A stretch of 64,000 nt of DNA from positions 24,825,316 through 24,889,315 of the forward strand of contig CM119264.1 in the NCBI GenBank assembly GCA_051294375.1, written 5' to 3'. This stretch comes from Paraspadella gotoi (Eukaryota; Chaetognatha). Position numbers and translations under genes: made by a program. The notes below the pieces were generated by a model. The model was not told the origin of the DNA. It was given only the letters and a program-made list of their open reading frames with translations, and did not search any database. This document shows, piece after piece, positions 13,620 to 26,510 of this stretch. How positions within the stretch are numbered: the stretch's first letter is position 1; each line of letters begins with the position of its first letter.

Positions 13620-14220
13620 TGTTTAAGGTACAGAAATACAAATTCAAGAGGGTATTGATAAAAAGCTTGCAGAGTCCTGCTATGTTATTAGGTCGTAGGC
13701 TTTAACAAACCGATCCAAAGTTTAGTTATTGAATAAATGGTTAATTTTTATCTTTCATTTTATCATGCAAGTACAAAGGATTGCCGTCACAAAACAAAAA
13801 ACAAAAATAAAATAAAAACAACAACAAGAAGAACTATGAAGACGACAACAACAACAACCCCTACGAGGACGACGACAACGACGACGACGACGCCAATCCG
13901 TTTCCAATTTCGTCGAAATCACGTCGACCAAAACTGATCAAAAAGATTTGAGGAAATCTCGACGAAAGGAAACGACATAAGCGAATTTCGGTCCAAGCGA
14001 AACATTTTTGGGGCGGCGAAACAAAGAGAGAATCGCTGAGGAACAAAAGGGAAACGCGGCGAAACAAAAAAGGAAACAAAAGGGAAACGCGGCGAAGCGA
14101 AAGGGATTACAACTCGTTGGACGAACGATTGGTTTTTCTTGGCGAAAATTGAAAAAACAATCGGAGGTGGGGAATGAATGGAAGAGAAAGGAGAAAAGAA
14201 AAAAAAATCGGAGAGAAGAG
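13620..14220. other. Intergenic, purine-rich, no supported gene
   Basis: Contains a short (GAC)n run at 13861-13892 and a stretch (13990-14110) with repeated phrases like GGGAAACGCGGCGAA. It runs directly into the 25-bp minisatellite. No gene seen. Confidence 0.55.
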
Positions 14221-14455
14221 ATGAAAAAGAAATTGAGAAAAAGAGATGAAAAAGGAATTGAGAAAAAGAGATGAAAAAGGAATTGAGAAAAAGAGAGGAA
14301 AAAGAAATTGAGAAAAAGAGATGAAAAAGAAATTGAGAAAAAGAGAGGAAAAAGGAATTGAGAAAAAGAGATGAAAAAGGAATTGAGAAAAAGAGAGGAA
14401 AAAGGAATTGAGAAAAAGAGAGGAAAAAGGAATTGAGAAAAAGAGAGGAAAAAAG
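14221..14455 (+). repeat. 25-bp minisatellite, about 9 units
   Basis: The ATGAAAAAG/AGGAAAAAG start of each unit recurs at exact 25-base spacing (14221, 14246, 14271 and on). Each unit contains AATTGAGAAAAAGAGA. Units vary mainly at ATG versus AGG and AAAGA versus AAGGA. A period of 25 is not a multiple of three, so it is not a coding repeat. Confidence 0.92.
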
Positions 14456-15037
14456 TGGAGGTAGATATTCAAGAGCTAAGATTAAATAAAAATGAAGATA
14501 TGCTTTAAAAATTCATATTGTTATGGAACAAAATTCGGAAGAGCTGACGATGGGCGGTAAAATAAAATTAGTCAAAATTGTAAAAATAGATTTTAAGGCC
14601 CAGTTTTGTCAATTACTAAATTTAGATTTTTTGCGGCAAAAGATTTTGGTTTTGTCGGCAAATAAACGAGTGACGATTGAAAAAACCAGTTTTAGCCATA
14701 AAATTTGTTTTTTTTTAACTAACTATTGATAAATTCACGACTTGACGATATCTACTTTTGAGAAGAATTTAAGACATTTTTTTATACAACTTTAATGGAA
14801 TTAGTCTACCTTCATTATCAAACATTTCCCATACCTCTCTAATTAATTTAAAAACTCTATCAACGGCGATCGTTAGAGCCTTTTGCGGGCGGCGAAGTCC
14901 GGAGGAGAAATAATTTGGTTAACGATCTAAATCCGCGTTTCTCCTCCAAAACTATTCGACCTCATTTTCAGACCTGGGAGGCCTTAATATCGCCTCCATG
15001 GAATAATTAACCGGGAAATAACAAAACCATTCTCTCC

Positions 15038-15105
<68 letters not shown>

Positions 15106-16147
15106 CTCTCTTCCTCTTAGAATTAAACATTCTGTATAATTCCGCTTGATTTTATGCATGAAGCATTGAAATTTAAAGTCTTAAAAAATAGTTGGTATTT
15201 CGTCGACTAAACTCAAACTCTGTCGTTTAAAATGCTCTAACATTCTCGGACAAAGCTTTATCAGTTTAAACGTCATTTGTTTTGTACTGGCTGTACCAAA
15301 GGTAAAATTCAAAGATTTAAATATGACATCTAATGTCGATAAATTTGAATTAAAGTTTGTCTACTATGTACAACTGGTTTCGAGAGAGAGCGTTCGGTAT
15401 ATGAGAAACGTCTTATGATTTAACTTCCGAGTCGTTTTTTCATTTCGCCGTTGGATTCTCGATTCAAAACGAACGAAGGCATCAAATTAATTTCAACATC
15501 ATCGTCGACTTCGTTTTTGGTCGTTGGCGTTCGATATTTTTGTTTGTCGATTTCGTTTGCATAGTTTAGTTATTTATTTTCTTTGTATTCATTCTTATTT
15601 TTTCATTTGCTCTCCGAACTTTGCATTCTTTACTTTTCCATTTCAATCTAAATCTTCATTACCAATCTTAATTTCGGTCTATTTCTCATTTTAAAGCTTT
15701 TAAAGCTTACGTTTGCATCTTTAGAAGCGTAGATTATAAAGCTACTAAAATAGAGAGCAAAGCTATCAAAGAGAGAGAAACTCGCGAGTGATATTAACTA
15801 TCAAAGAGGTAGCAGCGAGCTTGAGAGATCAACTATCTCAGAGACTCCAACTATCGAGTGAGACCAATGAATCCAGGCCAGAGCAAAAAAAAAAAGCAAG
15901 TTCCACGAACGAACTCGACCAAGAAAACGAGCGAAGGGAAATGAGAGCGGAAAAGATAATCGACTTAAATCTCACGCGCGATTTGAAAGCGATAAAAGCA
16001 TCGCGAAGCAATGATTAGCGATAATTGCTTTTTTTTTCTTTTTTTTTTCTTATCTTTCCCCCTTTTTTTTGAAAAGGATCGTATTTTTTTCTTCGACTCT
16101 CTGTTTTTCCAATGACTTTTTGTTCGACCGTTTGCGTTTTGTCTATT
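14456..16147. other. Intergenic, no supported gene
   Basis: A/T-rich sequence with a CT microsatellite at 15042-15117. A short open stretch at 15788-16018 is hydrophilic and could be an exon, but it has neither a recognisable domain nor a convincing splice partner. Confidence 0.55.
15042..15117. repeat. (CT)n microsatellite
   Basis: Two pure CT runs separated by one TTC step. Confidence 0.95.
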
Positions 16148-16158
16148 GTCGTCGTCGT

Positions 16159-16201
<43 letters not shown>

Positions 16202-16202
16202 G
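16148..16202. repeat. (TCG)n trinucleotide repeat, about 18 units
   Basis: TCG/CGT triplets with one early CC interruption. It is among the longest CpG-containing triplet runs in the window. Confidence 0.92.
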
Positions 16203-17087
16203 ATTCTCCATTCCGCCGTCAGGGCTCCGGAGACGAGGCTGGGACCGAAGCAGACGCTCCAACGAAATCGTGGGAAAGAAGAAAAAAAAAGAGTTTTACA
16301 ATAGAAACTAAATCGTTGATAATGACGGAGCTAATGACGGAATTGACGGACCGAACGATGGTGGCGTGGCGGTTCAGTAGCGATGTCGGTGGCGTGGCGG
16401 AAGAGTTACGTTGGCGTAGCGGTGGCTGTAGCGCTACGGAAGACTGGCTCACGGTAAAGACGGTTCGAGCGTTGTATTGCCACAATTGGTTCTTTTCAAA
16501 ACGGTTTTTAATTCACCTATTCAAGTATTCATTGATCTTTTTCCACTACTTACAAACTCAACTTTAGGTACAACTCCGTCATTTTTCCCTCCCTCATTTT
16601 GATTCGGGTCGGAACCGCGTTGACCTCACCCGATTTTGTGCCGAGGTCGTCTTAATTCTCAGGATATGAAGCGACACTCGACGCGGCGTCACGGCGTCAC
16701 GCGTCTAGCGGCGGCGTCACGCGTCAACAAGGCGCTAATGACGGCGCCGACGATCCGCATTATGAGTCGACGATGCGGAAAGGTCACCGGAAACGTGGAA
16801 GGCGTGGGGTAGGGAGCGGGTGAGATCTTGGGGTAATGCGGAAGTGTTGGGAGGTGTTGGGAGGTGCGCTGGGAATGCGACAAAGTGGGATCGGAGCTAA
16901 ACGAGGTGAGGAAGGGGGATGTGAGATGAAACTCGCTGGTCTAGTCTCTGTGTAGTGGGATCAGTGGCTTGGCACGGTCCATGCCAACAATTACGGGCTT
17001 GGAAATTGTCATGACAAGGACTTTCGCCGATCGCCTGCGTTTTCGTCGACCCTCGAGTTTCCGGTTCATTTCTGCGGCTCCAACAGA

Positions 17088-17437
<350 letters not shown>

Positions 17438-17765
17438 AAAGAAGAAACAAACGCCCAACGACTATACTCTCACTTTGCGAATACGATTCCAAGACTATTA
17501 ACAACTCCTTTTCCATTACTTTCTCCTTTCTTCTCTCTATCTCGCCCCCCTTCCTTGACTTACACCACATCTCTCACTCCGTCCCCTCAATTTTCCTCAG
17601 TTTTCCTTAGTTTTCCTTAGTCTTTCTTAGTTTTCCCCCTCCCACTGATTTTCCCTTCGATTTGAGTCGTCGTGAAGAAAAGAAAAAGAAAACTTTCTTT
17701 TTTCTTTTTTTTTCTTCTTCTCCGTAATGATATTCGATTGCTTCAGAGACAAATTTATTTCATGG

Positions 17766-17768
<3 letters not shown>

Positions 17769-17834
<66 letters not shown>

Positions 17835-17842
17835 TCTCTCTC
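17769..17842. repeat. (CT)n microsatellite
   Basis: Pure CT broken by one ATC near 17820. Confidence 0.95.
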
Positions 17843-18150
17843 TTATCATTGGCGGGTGGCGGCGCGGATGGAGCCAATGAATCGACGATTTGGTTTCGGC
17901 CGAAGTTTCGTGGTCTAAGGAGATGAAGTTTTCCGTTGTAATTTGTGGTTGAATCGTTTTGTGGATCTTGTCCGCATTTTCGTCTTGCCAACCGACTTTA
18001 TTGTCCGTTCGGTCCGCACGATTGTCCCGGACGTCACGGTCGGTGAATTTCGATCACGTGTCCGTCCGCGGGAAGAAAAAAAAAATTATGGAATTTTCCC
18101 CAATTTTTTTTTTTCACTCGATCCCGGCGCCTTTCTTCCCCGGCGCCTGG

Positions 18151-18180
18151 CACCTGCCGCCGCACCTGCCGCCGCACCTG
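18151..18180. promoter_or_regulatory. Three CACCTG E-boxes at 12-base spacing
   Basis: CACCTG occurs at 18151-18156, 18163-18168 and 18175-18180, separated each time by CCGCCG, within a GC island. CACCTG is the E-box recognised by Snail/Scratch-type and E-protein factors. It may equally be a short GC-rich minisatellite with no regulatory role. Confidence 0.3.
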
Positions 18181-18356
18181 GCGCCGCCCCTCGCATCTTA
18201 ATGCGCGGCGCCGCCGTCCTTTCCGGCTGACGGCGCCGCCCGGCGGGTCCTTGGCACCGGCGTCGACTTCCCGATCATCTTCATCTTCTTCTTCGAATCC
18301 CTGGCGCATCGTACATCATTACTTTCCAGACGCGAAAATGATGATGACGCTGACGG

Positions 18357-18358
18357 TT

Positions 18359-18400
<42 letters not shown>

Positions 18401-18413
18401 ACGCCGCCGCCGC
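18357..18413. repeat. (CCG)n trinucleotide repeat
   Basis: About 19 GCC triplets with one GAC interruption, in the same GC island as the E-box cluster. Confidence 0.88.
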
Positions 18414-19497
18414 CGTCCAGGCCGCCGCTCCCGCCCCCGACAGACTTAAACATAACAAACTTGGAAGTTTAAATCCTCGTTACTACGAAGGGGTTTTTTC
18501 GCCGAGAACGACTCGACGATGAACTTTGCGTTGAGCGCGAAACTGAAGGAAAAAATTATCTGTTTAGTTTCGTTTTGTTTTGTGAAACTTGGAAAACAAA
18601 GTGTCTCATTTCCAGCTTATCACAAATCTTTAACTTTAAAAAGGTAAATTGTACGTATTTATTGAATATATTTCAAGAAAATGAAGTCGGCTGATGAATC
18701 ATTAGAAATGAATTTTGCCGCTGACTTTGACATTGGACGAAAATTCCATTATGCGGAATAACGTTGGATAATTTTAATTCTCGGAATTCATTATTAGTTT
18801 ATTTTAATTCTTGCAACTTGAGAAAAAATGTAAACGAAATGTATTAATTCACTTCGAACTTAAATTCTTTGATGGTTTGGATTTTGTTTTTAAATATCTC
18901 TAAACTCTGATAGTGATTTTTAAATTGTAATAAGATGTGATAGAAAAAACAATTTGTTATACTGCAATCTTTTGTTTAGAGCGTAAAACGAAAAATTCAG
19001 CGTATGGGTCGACAGAGGTCGGCTTAATTCAGACTTATAAAACAAAAGACAATGGATAAAAATGACAATTTCACAGAATCTATTTTTTGAAATGGCAAAC
19101 TCACAACTTGCGAATGATAGTAAGAAACTCAGAAGCTACCAATATAACCTCAAATATATTTTCATGTTGCTTTGAATCTCCAAAAGCCATTGCGCTTTCT
19201 GGCCGACATTGCGCTGCTCTTTTCAGGATTAATAGTAGGCGAAGCTAAACTTGGTAAAACTTCCATCGTTTACAACTTCCTTCAGGGCGCGAACCTGGGA
19301 ACTTTAGCTAACGAATATGTCATCTGATTGTTCAATACAAAGCACTGACAAGCTCACAGTTCTCGGATAGAAAGATTTTCTGTTTTAGAATTTAACAGTG
19401 TATTACACAGTGTGTAACTTATATCCGAGAAATCCTTCGATCGGCGTTATTGCTAGTTTTGTCAATGTACTATAAAATATGGCAATATTTAATAACT

Positions 19498-19543
<46 letters not shown>

Positions 19544-20548
19544 AGGGAATAAACGAATGAGAGATAGAGAGAGAAAAAGAGGGAGATCTTTTAGTATTTT
19601 TAATGATTTCAAGTTTCAACCTTAAACTTAAAGACTATGAATCATCAGAATTTTAGCAGGCAAAAATTTTTGGAGCTGTAAATAAACAGCCTTAAAACAT
19701 TTTATTCTTTTCCTTAAATTAAATTTGGACAGTTTAAATTACAACAAAGAGAAAGCAACAAACCAAGCAAACTTACTTGGAAGCTAGAGTGAGCTTATAT
19801 GTGATAGTTATGGCAGTTTGTGAAAACTAGCCTTTCAGTAGAAAAATACGGGAAAGGAATGAAATAGAAACTTTATATACACAGTCAAAAGCAAATGCAA
19901 AAACAATTCTTTAGGTATCACATGCTTCCAAATAAAAATATTTTATAAAAAAATCTATTAAAATTCAATGGCTAGTTTTCAATGGTTACCATTCGTTCAA
20001 GATGACAAAGATTTAGCACCTGGATGACTAAATAGTTGAGCAGAGTGAAAATTTACTCGTAATCCCAGCTCAATTGGATTGTATAAATGAAATAGGCACA
20101 TAGAATAAAATATGATGCAGTGTATATGCAATACAAAAAAACTGAGACTGACGAAAATTTTTGTGCTTTTCACTCTACTTTCACTAAATATCAAATATAT
20201 TATGAGCAAAAATGGTTAATAGACACTTTAACATAAAAATAATTTCCTTTTTAAATTTTGGTATCAAGAAAAGTTTGTATTAAAACTACTAAAAGGTAAA
20301 ACGAGTAGATATAATATTTTATTCATCCATGAGTCGAAGTGATAAAAAGTGTTTCAGTAATTCTACTTCTTTAAACGAATTTGGTGGTTGCAATCTAATA
20401 TGATTGATATTGAAAAAGGTCTAATTCTTTCCTCTAATCTCAGAATTAATTTGTTGTATAGTTTTTCAACAGTAAAAGAAGTTATAAGAAAAAAAACCAC
20501 TTGAATATATCTAAAAAATGAAACTGCAAAAGTAAAGCGTAGAAGAAG

Positions 20549-20719
20549 TCAAACTGAACCATTAGTAGCCGTAGGCAGTTTTGACAAAACTCCTTTGGCA
20601 TAAGGTACTTTGCTAAGAGAGGCAGTATGGGGCAAAATGGTTTTAGCTATGAGAGACTGATGTTCTCGATTCGAAACATCGATCATTTTTTGTACAACAT
20701 AATTCGCAAATGGATCTTC
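20549..20719 (-). CDS. Terminal exon of Pumilio/PUF-family gene (repeat 8 and C-terminus)
   Basis: A clean 57-codon open frame on the minus strand follows a CAG splice acceptor at 20720-20722 and ends in TGA at 20549-20551. It begins EDPFANYVVQKMIDV and carries the full eighth PUF repeat plus the C-terminal cap (..LPHTASLSKVPYAKGVLSKL). The three RNA-contact positions read Asn, Tyr, Gln, the code that selects uracil in PUF repeat 8 and so reads the first U of a UGUA site. It lies 300-500 bases below the other repeats, with no competing gene between, so it is taken as the last exon of the same gene. Family assignment is very firm. The join to the upstream exons is inferred because those are frame-broken. 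Confidence 0.87.
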   Translation of the reverse strand, partial: EDPFANYVVQKMIDVSNREHQSLIAKTILPHTASLSKVPYAKGVLSKLPTATNGSV

Positions 20720-21045
20720 CTGCCATATGGACGATCATTTTCTTTCCACAGTCTTCAGCTTCGGACAATAAGTTTTCATTGTTTGAATTTTCCGAATTAT
20801 TTTCTACTTTGGAGTCCAAAGTTTTGGAACAAGCGTGTTTTACAACTTATGCTTTTGTGGTGTCCTCAAGCAAAAGATAATGCTTTTTGTAACGACGTTT
20901 GAAGCGAAACTTATGACAAGACAATGAATATAATTTTAACAATAATCTGGTCCATAATGGTTTTTCTTTGTTGGGAAATCCATTTTCTATGATGTGTTGA
21001 ATGGAATAATTACCAATACTGATCTTGACAAATAAAACTAATGCG

Positions 21046-22199
21046 TTAGGCTTCTAGCATTTCCGAAAAAATCTGTAATCTCATTTCCTGAGTAGCTACA
21101 GCAAATAACGTTCCTGGACGACAAATGAAAACACTATATGGATGCGAAGAAGTTCCAATACATGTCCTGATACCGAAACAACTAATTCTCTGAAGCCGGT
21201 GGCACTCAGTTGTGACGAACGGCCACTGGTTGAAATACATTAGTCGAAAAATGTTGTTCCGCGCTAATGGAATAAATATTCCTCGGCTTACTTTTTCTCA
21301 ATGACTAGAGTAGGCGATCTCGGGCGTTCCTCGTGCATCCAGGCATTTTGCTGAGACGACGTAATTACTAGTGGTAACATCTTGAATCAGGCCGATCAAT
21401 TCTAATCGTTTACTCTCTTGAATTATACATTATTGCACACTTGACGTTCTCGTTGTCAACCACATTCCTAATAATCCTTGAATCACATCGGCACCCCGTC
21501 GCGGGTGAGTGGGACAGAGAGAAGAGATTTGTCTCTTGAACGTGAAATGAGCGCTTTCAATTTGCTCCTCCCCATCCTGGCGGAGAACACTTTTGAACAG
21601 TATGTTGGCGTATCTTGTGTCCCGCGACAAAATCGCCGCCCTTTCTTCGCAAAACGTGACCACTAACTTTGCCTGTTAATCCATCGGGTCGCCGTGAATC
21701 CAATATTTGGCTGCAATACAAAGTTTCCAATAGGAATCATTGACGCCTAAATTTTTCGATTTGTTGACATGGCTTCGGTTGATGATCGGAGCGGCCTTTC
21801 CGGGATTTAAAGTTTCTGAACTATGCACTGGCAACCAACTCTGGATCCGTACGGATCGCGTGCTAAAGTGACGACGTGATTTTTCAAAGAGCCGAAACTA
21901 TTTTCTTGCATCCGTATCCGCGAATCTCCGAGTTTGATGCATTTTTGATACCACCACTATTTCGCGAGATTGCCTGTGACGAGAAAGGAGGCAAAAAGAC
22001 GAGAGTAACTTCGGCCGATATTTTTTCCTTGCACGGAGGCGACCTTTCTCTAATGAGGCTCTTGGATGCCAATAATTTCCAACTGGTCCCTCGGCTAAAA
22101 TCGTATTTTGCGAATAAGATCGTTCGAGATGTGCGAAAGTAAATTTCGAAGAAGCAAACGTCTATAATACGTTGTAATGTTGGCAAAGCGTTTCCCATC
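21046..22199 (-). CDS. Middle PUF repeats, frame-broken (errors or pseudogene)
   Basis: Several PUF-repeat fragments sit in order on the minus strand but in different frames. They are LKNHVVTLARDPYGSRV (about 21835-21890), a piece with DTRYANILFKSVL and then THPRRGADVIQGLL (21430-21663), LIQDVTTSNYVV (about 21310-21420), and SGHVLELLR followed one frame over by HPYSVF and ATQEMRLQIFSEMLEA (21046-21210). Within the last 150 bases the best match changes frame at least three times, too often for introns. The N-terminal exon just across the 25-base gap is intact, and the terminal exon is intact. Either this part of the assembly carries many small indels or the gene is decaying. At least six repeats can be traced in the whole gene. 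Confidence 0.7.
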
Positions 22200-22224
22200 N
22201 NNNNNNNNNNNNNNNNNNNNNNNN

Positions 22225-23275
22225 GAGTCCGTTTTTGTTCCGGGGTGCCGAGCTCGAAAAACTTTTGAACGACGTAATTTCCGAAAGGATGAGTCATCAT
22301 TTGATAAAGACTAGAAAGAATTTCCTTGAAGAGAAGGTTTTTCTCCGAGATGGAGGCGCCGGCGAGACGCTCCTGGAGAAACCGCGAACCGAGCGAGTCC
22401 ATTGAAAATTCACACACGTGATTGGCTATCTCTCGAAGCTGGACTTGCGCCTTTTGGTTCTGATGGATCTTTTCCAAAACGTTCGAGCGTCGACCGGGAG
22501 ACGTTTGAGCCGCCGCTGGACCGGGTCGTTGAGCCGGATTCGCCAGGGGTTGAATGTTCTGTTGAGCTACCGCCGCGGCTGCTGCTGGAGAAGAAGGCGG
22601 CGGCTGATAAAGCGCGAGGGCGTAGACGGTCTGCTGGTGAGATTGCGACGTGTGATGGTGAGGATGGAAGTTCTGCGGTTGAGATGTCGTCAGTTCCAAG
22701 GGGTGATGAGCGTGCTGGTGATGGTGAGGCTGATGATGACTGTGATAACTCGGAAAATGATTCAAACTTCCGAGCGACGAAGACGTCGACGACGACGCCT
22801 GATAAAACCCGGGGTTTTGATTGGTCGAGTAGCTGCCGATTGGGTGAGACTGACTGGTGAACGGAACCGGAACCGAAGGGATCGGCGCCGGAAGTCGAGG
22901 CTGCTGCTCACTGCTCACCGGAAAGCAGTAGCCTTGGTGATTGGCCCTCGCCGGGTGTCTGGGATTGTGCGTACTTCGGGGCGGATTTGAGTGACGGTGA
23001 TGAAGTTTGACGCGCGGCGCTGCGGAAGCGACGCCGGGTCCCGGAGCGGGTCCGTTTTTGAGGTGCGCATGCGCGTACTGTTGATGGTTCATCGCTGGAG
23101 GTTTTTCCGAGAAGGCGTTGTCGCCGTATTGGTTGTGACAGCCTCCCGCCGAGGCAGAATTCCCGTTCTGATAACCGTAGGAGGATGGGCCGATCTGACA
23201 AGCGTTGTAATCTTGTCCCGGTCCATGAGGGGCGAAACATGGTATCGGAAACATTGAATTGCTGCTTATGGGCAT
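22225..23275 (-). CDS. Pumilio/PUF-family RNA-binding protein, N-terminal part with repeats 1-2
   Basis: PUF proteins bind UGUA-containing 3' UTRs in the cytoplasm and repress or destabilise the mRNAs. The ATG at 23275 has an in-frame TGA a few codons upstream, which supports this start. Residues 1-265 are low-complexity, rich in Gln, His, Ser and Pro with a His cluster near 178-192 and a poly-Ala run near 230-236, as in Pumilio N-termini. From about residue 281 the PUF domain begins: repeat 1 has HVCEFSMDSLGSRFLQ (contacts Ser, Arg, Gln) and repeat 2 has HPFGNYVVQKFFE (contacts Asn, Tyr, Gln). These are the usual codes for the 3' end of the site. The frame runs without an intron to the gap at 22200-22224. 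Pumilio proteins are often over 1000 residues, so this N-terminus is short. A Pumilio paralogue is the likely identity; the exact orthologue cannot be told. Confidence 0.87.
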
Positions 23276-25597
23276 GGCACTTTTATCTCATAGTCGAACG
23301 ACGCAGAGGGAACGCGGTAAGGCACTTGAGTATTTTGTGAAACATTAAAGTTAATTTATTTTTTTTTGTGCGGTTTTGTAACGTGACGACGTAGTCAGAA
23401 ACTGGAAAGAAAAGAAAAATTAATCATTATATTATAGGAGCCGCTTCTTTGGTATTTTCAGAATGATTTAACACAACAATACAATATCCCAGGAGCAGAC
23501 ATCTGACCGCTCGCAGAATAACATCTGATTAAATAGATATCGTTTGCACAAAGTGACGACGTCAGTGTGTTAATAAATTATAATTTTTTAAAAAGCTTAA
23601 TTTACTGTTTAACTTTATTGTACCGTAACGAATCATTTTTTTGTGATTCTCCGAAAGTTGTTATCTTAACATATTATTTATTAAATGAATGGATAATTTT
23701 TATATTGGTTGTACCAATTTCATATTAAAGGCACTGGATTTCACCGCTCCATTTCTACTTCATCTCAAGCAACCAAAAAAAAAAATCCGAAATTGGATTC
23801 GGTTTCTTTCAGCGACATCGCGATTTGCAGAAAGCCTTCCATTCTCACGACCGGCGAATATTTTTTTTTTGTTAGGGGGGCAACGAGAGAAAGTGAACAT
23901 CCAGCAGCGTCGATGAACATCACTGAATTTAAGGGCGCATCGCGGTGAGAGATAGAGAGTGAGAGAAATAGATATAGAGACGGAAAGAGATTGTGTGAGA
24001 GTCGGCGAATTTTCGTCTATTTTTTTTTATATTCCGGTCCNNNNNNNNNNNNNNNNNNNNNNNNNNNNNNNNNNNNNNNNNNNNNNNNNNNNNNNNNNNN
24101 NNNNNNNNNNNNNNNNNNNNNNNNNNNNNNNNNNNNNNNNNNNNNNNNNNNNNNNNNNNNNNNNNNNNNNNNNNNNNNNNNNNNNNNNNNNNNNNNNNNN
24201 NNNNNNNNNNNNNNNNNNNNNNNNNNNNNNNNNNNNNNNNNNNNNNNNNNNNNNNNNNNNNNNNNNNNNNNNNNNNNNNNNNNNNNNNNNNNNNNNNNNN
24301 NNNNNNNNNNNNNNNNNNNNNNNNNNNNNNNNNNNNNNNNNNNNNNNNNNNNNNNNNNNNNNNNNNNNNNNNNNNNNNNNNNNNNNNNNNNNNNNNNNNN
24401 NNNNNNNNNNNNNNNNNNNNNNNNNNNNNNNNNNNNNNNNNNNNNNNNNNNNNNNNNNNNNNNNNNNNNNNNNNNNNNNNNNNNNNNNNNNNNNNNNNNN
24501 NNNNNNNNNNNNNNNNNNNNNNNNNNNNNNNNNNNNNNNNNNNNNNNNNNNNNNNNNNNNNNNNNNNNNNNNNNNNNNNNNNNNNNNNNNNNNNNNNNNN
24601 NNNNNNNNNNNNNNNNNNNNNNNNNNNNNNNNNNNNNNNNNNNNNNNNNNNNNNNNNNNNNNNNNNNNNNNNNNNNNNNNNNNNNNNNNNNNNNNNNNNN
24701 NNNNNNNNNNNNNNNNNNNNNNNNNNNNNNNNNNNNNNNNNNNNNNNNNNNNNNNNNNNNNNNNNNNNNNNNNNNNNNNNNNNNNNNNNNNNNNNNNNNN
24801 NNNNNNNNNNNNNNNNNNNNNNNNNNNNNNNNNNNNNNNNNNNNNNNNNNNNNNNNNNNNNNNNNNNNNNNNNNNNNNNNACGAAATGATATTCACCCGA
24901 AAGGACTCACAGTGATCCGGCTTTAAAACTGATAAAACATTATTTAGCCCCGTTTTTTCTTCGAGTTCAAACCGCAAGAGAGATAAAGAGGGGCGACTCT
25001 AAAGCGGGAGAAAGTTTTCTTCGACATTCCGCTCTTGTGTGTCACTTGTATTCTAATAGAGGTCATTCCACATAATGCGATGGCTTAGCCTAACTACTCT
25101 CCTCTTTATCCTCCCTTATATTAGAACAGGAGGATCTCTCTTCTTATGAGAAATTCACCAATCGGGGACTTTCGATCGAATATTTCGACCAATCACGTCC
25201 CTAGCCATGTAGCATCTTCGCCAGTATTGAGACTGTAAACAACAGAGGGCACGAGGAGAGTCTCGTCGCTTTCGTCGTTCGAGCGTTTAATCGAGACGCC
25301 ATTGGCGGATTTCGCTCTTCTCGACTTCTCATTGTTGGATTTCTCGACTGAGCACGCGTCGTCGTCCCCCTTTTTTTTCGCCCTGTTCAGTTTGCATCAG
25401 CTTGGCATACAACACTCTTTCATGCCATTTCATGTATTTCATTAATTAATTCCAATGAGCCTTATTATGCCATCAGTGGTATCAAGTGCAATTCTTAATT
25501 TTTTTTGAATACATAATCATAGAATTCATCGCTAAAGGAACTCTCGCTCTCTTTCGAAACTCAAGCTAAAAAAATACTAAACTCACTCACAACTCAC
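23276..25597. other. Intergenic with 840-base assembly gap
   Basis: The 5' flank of the PUF gene, then a run of N at 24041-24880. Either side is ordinary A/T-rich sequence with short GA tracts. No gene recognised. Sequence 25250-25400 is locally GC-richer. Confidence 0.6.
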
Positions 25598-26149
25598 CGA
25601 GCTTCAATGGGCATCATTGCTTTCCTCATTCACACTCCCACAGTGTAGAAAATATAAAAGTGTCACGAATCACATCCCAGTGCGGATAATCGCAAAACCT
25701 GGGCGCCGAGTGAGTGAGCATCCTGCATTCTCCTCAACACCAATAATCCGCCTACTCCACTTTCACGGTCTCTCTCAGCAATGCCTTCCCGCGCTTTGCA
25801 GGCCTTTGGAAACTTTCGCCGCGGCGTTCGAGCCGCTTTTCTGCACGCAGTCGGCCACGCTTGGCGCCCTGTGCATTGCGAGCGTGCGTTGCACCGGACA
25901 TTCACTCCTGAATTGATTATCTCCGAACAGATTTTCAGTAAATGATGTTCGTAACGTGGTCGCTGTCCAGCGACTGTGGCAGTGATTGGTTGGCGAGAGG
26001 AGTAGGAATTGGAGTGGAGAGAGAAAGAGAAAGAGAGAGAGAGGAGAGAGAGAGACGAGAGAGAGAAGAGAGAGAGATGAAGAAAGAGAGAGAGAGTAGA
26101 GAGGGGGGCAACTTTAACGGACGCCAATTTTTTTATCATCGCCAAGAGA

Positions 26150-26224
26150 GACGGAGTTCACTCTAGAGAGAGAGAGATAGAAAGAAAGAAAGAAAGAAAG
26201 AAGAAAGAAAGAAAGAAAGAAAGT

Positions 26225-26255
<31 letters not shown>

Positions 26256-26350
26256 CAAGAAAGAAAGAAAGAAAAAATGAAAAAAGAAAGAAGAGAGAGA
26301 AGAGAAGAAAGAGAGAGAGAGAGAGAGAAGAAGAGAGAGAGAAGAGGGTC
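26150..26350. repeat. (GAAA)n and (GA)n tract
   Basis: Tetranucleotide GAAA array (26177-26275) flanked by GA dinucleotides. It is the left part of the module repeated at 27560-27730 and, inverted, in the other arm. Confidence 0.93.
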
Positions 26351-26510
26351 ACAAATTTCGCACTCGAGTTTTGGACTTTTCGCTTGTTTGACTTTTGGGT
26401 TAATTGTTTACGGTTTTGTTTGTTCGTCTAATTTCGGTAAAAGATATAAGCGTTTGAAAGTAAGTAAACTTTTGAAAAAGTAAAAATAAAGTAAAGATAA
26501 AAATAAAATA
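26345..26510 (+). repeat. 170-bp module, copy 1 of 4
   Basis: Begins GGTCACAAATTTCGCACTCG and runs through GTTTTGTTTGTTCG to an A/T-rich end. A direct copy is at 27727-27895, and two inverted copies are at about 28385-28535 and 29755-29890. Each copy abuts a purine or pyrimidine microsatellite on the same side, so the microsatellite and module move as one unit. Confidence 0.82.

Noticed and set aside
22402-22990. Two plus-strand open frames of 150-190 codons
   Set aside because: Antisense shadows of the PUF N-terminal exon, whose minus-strand reading has a recognised domain and a supported start.
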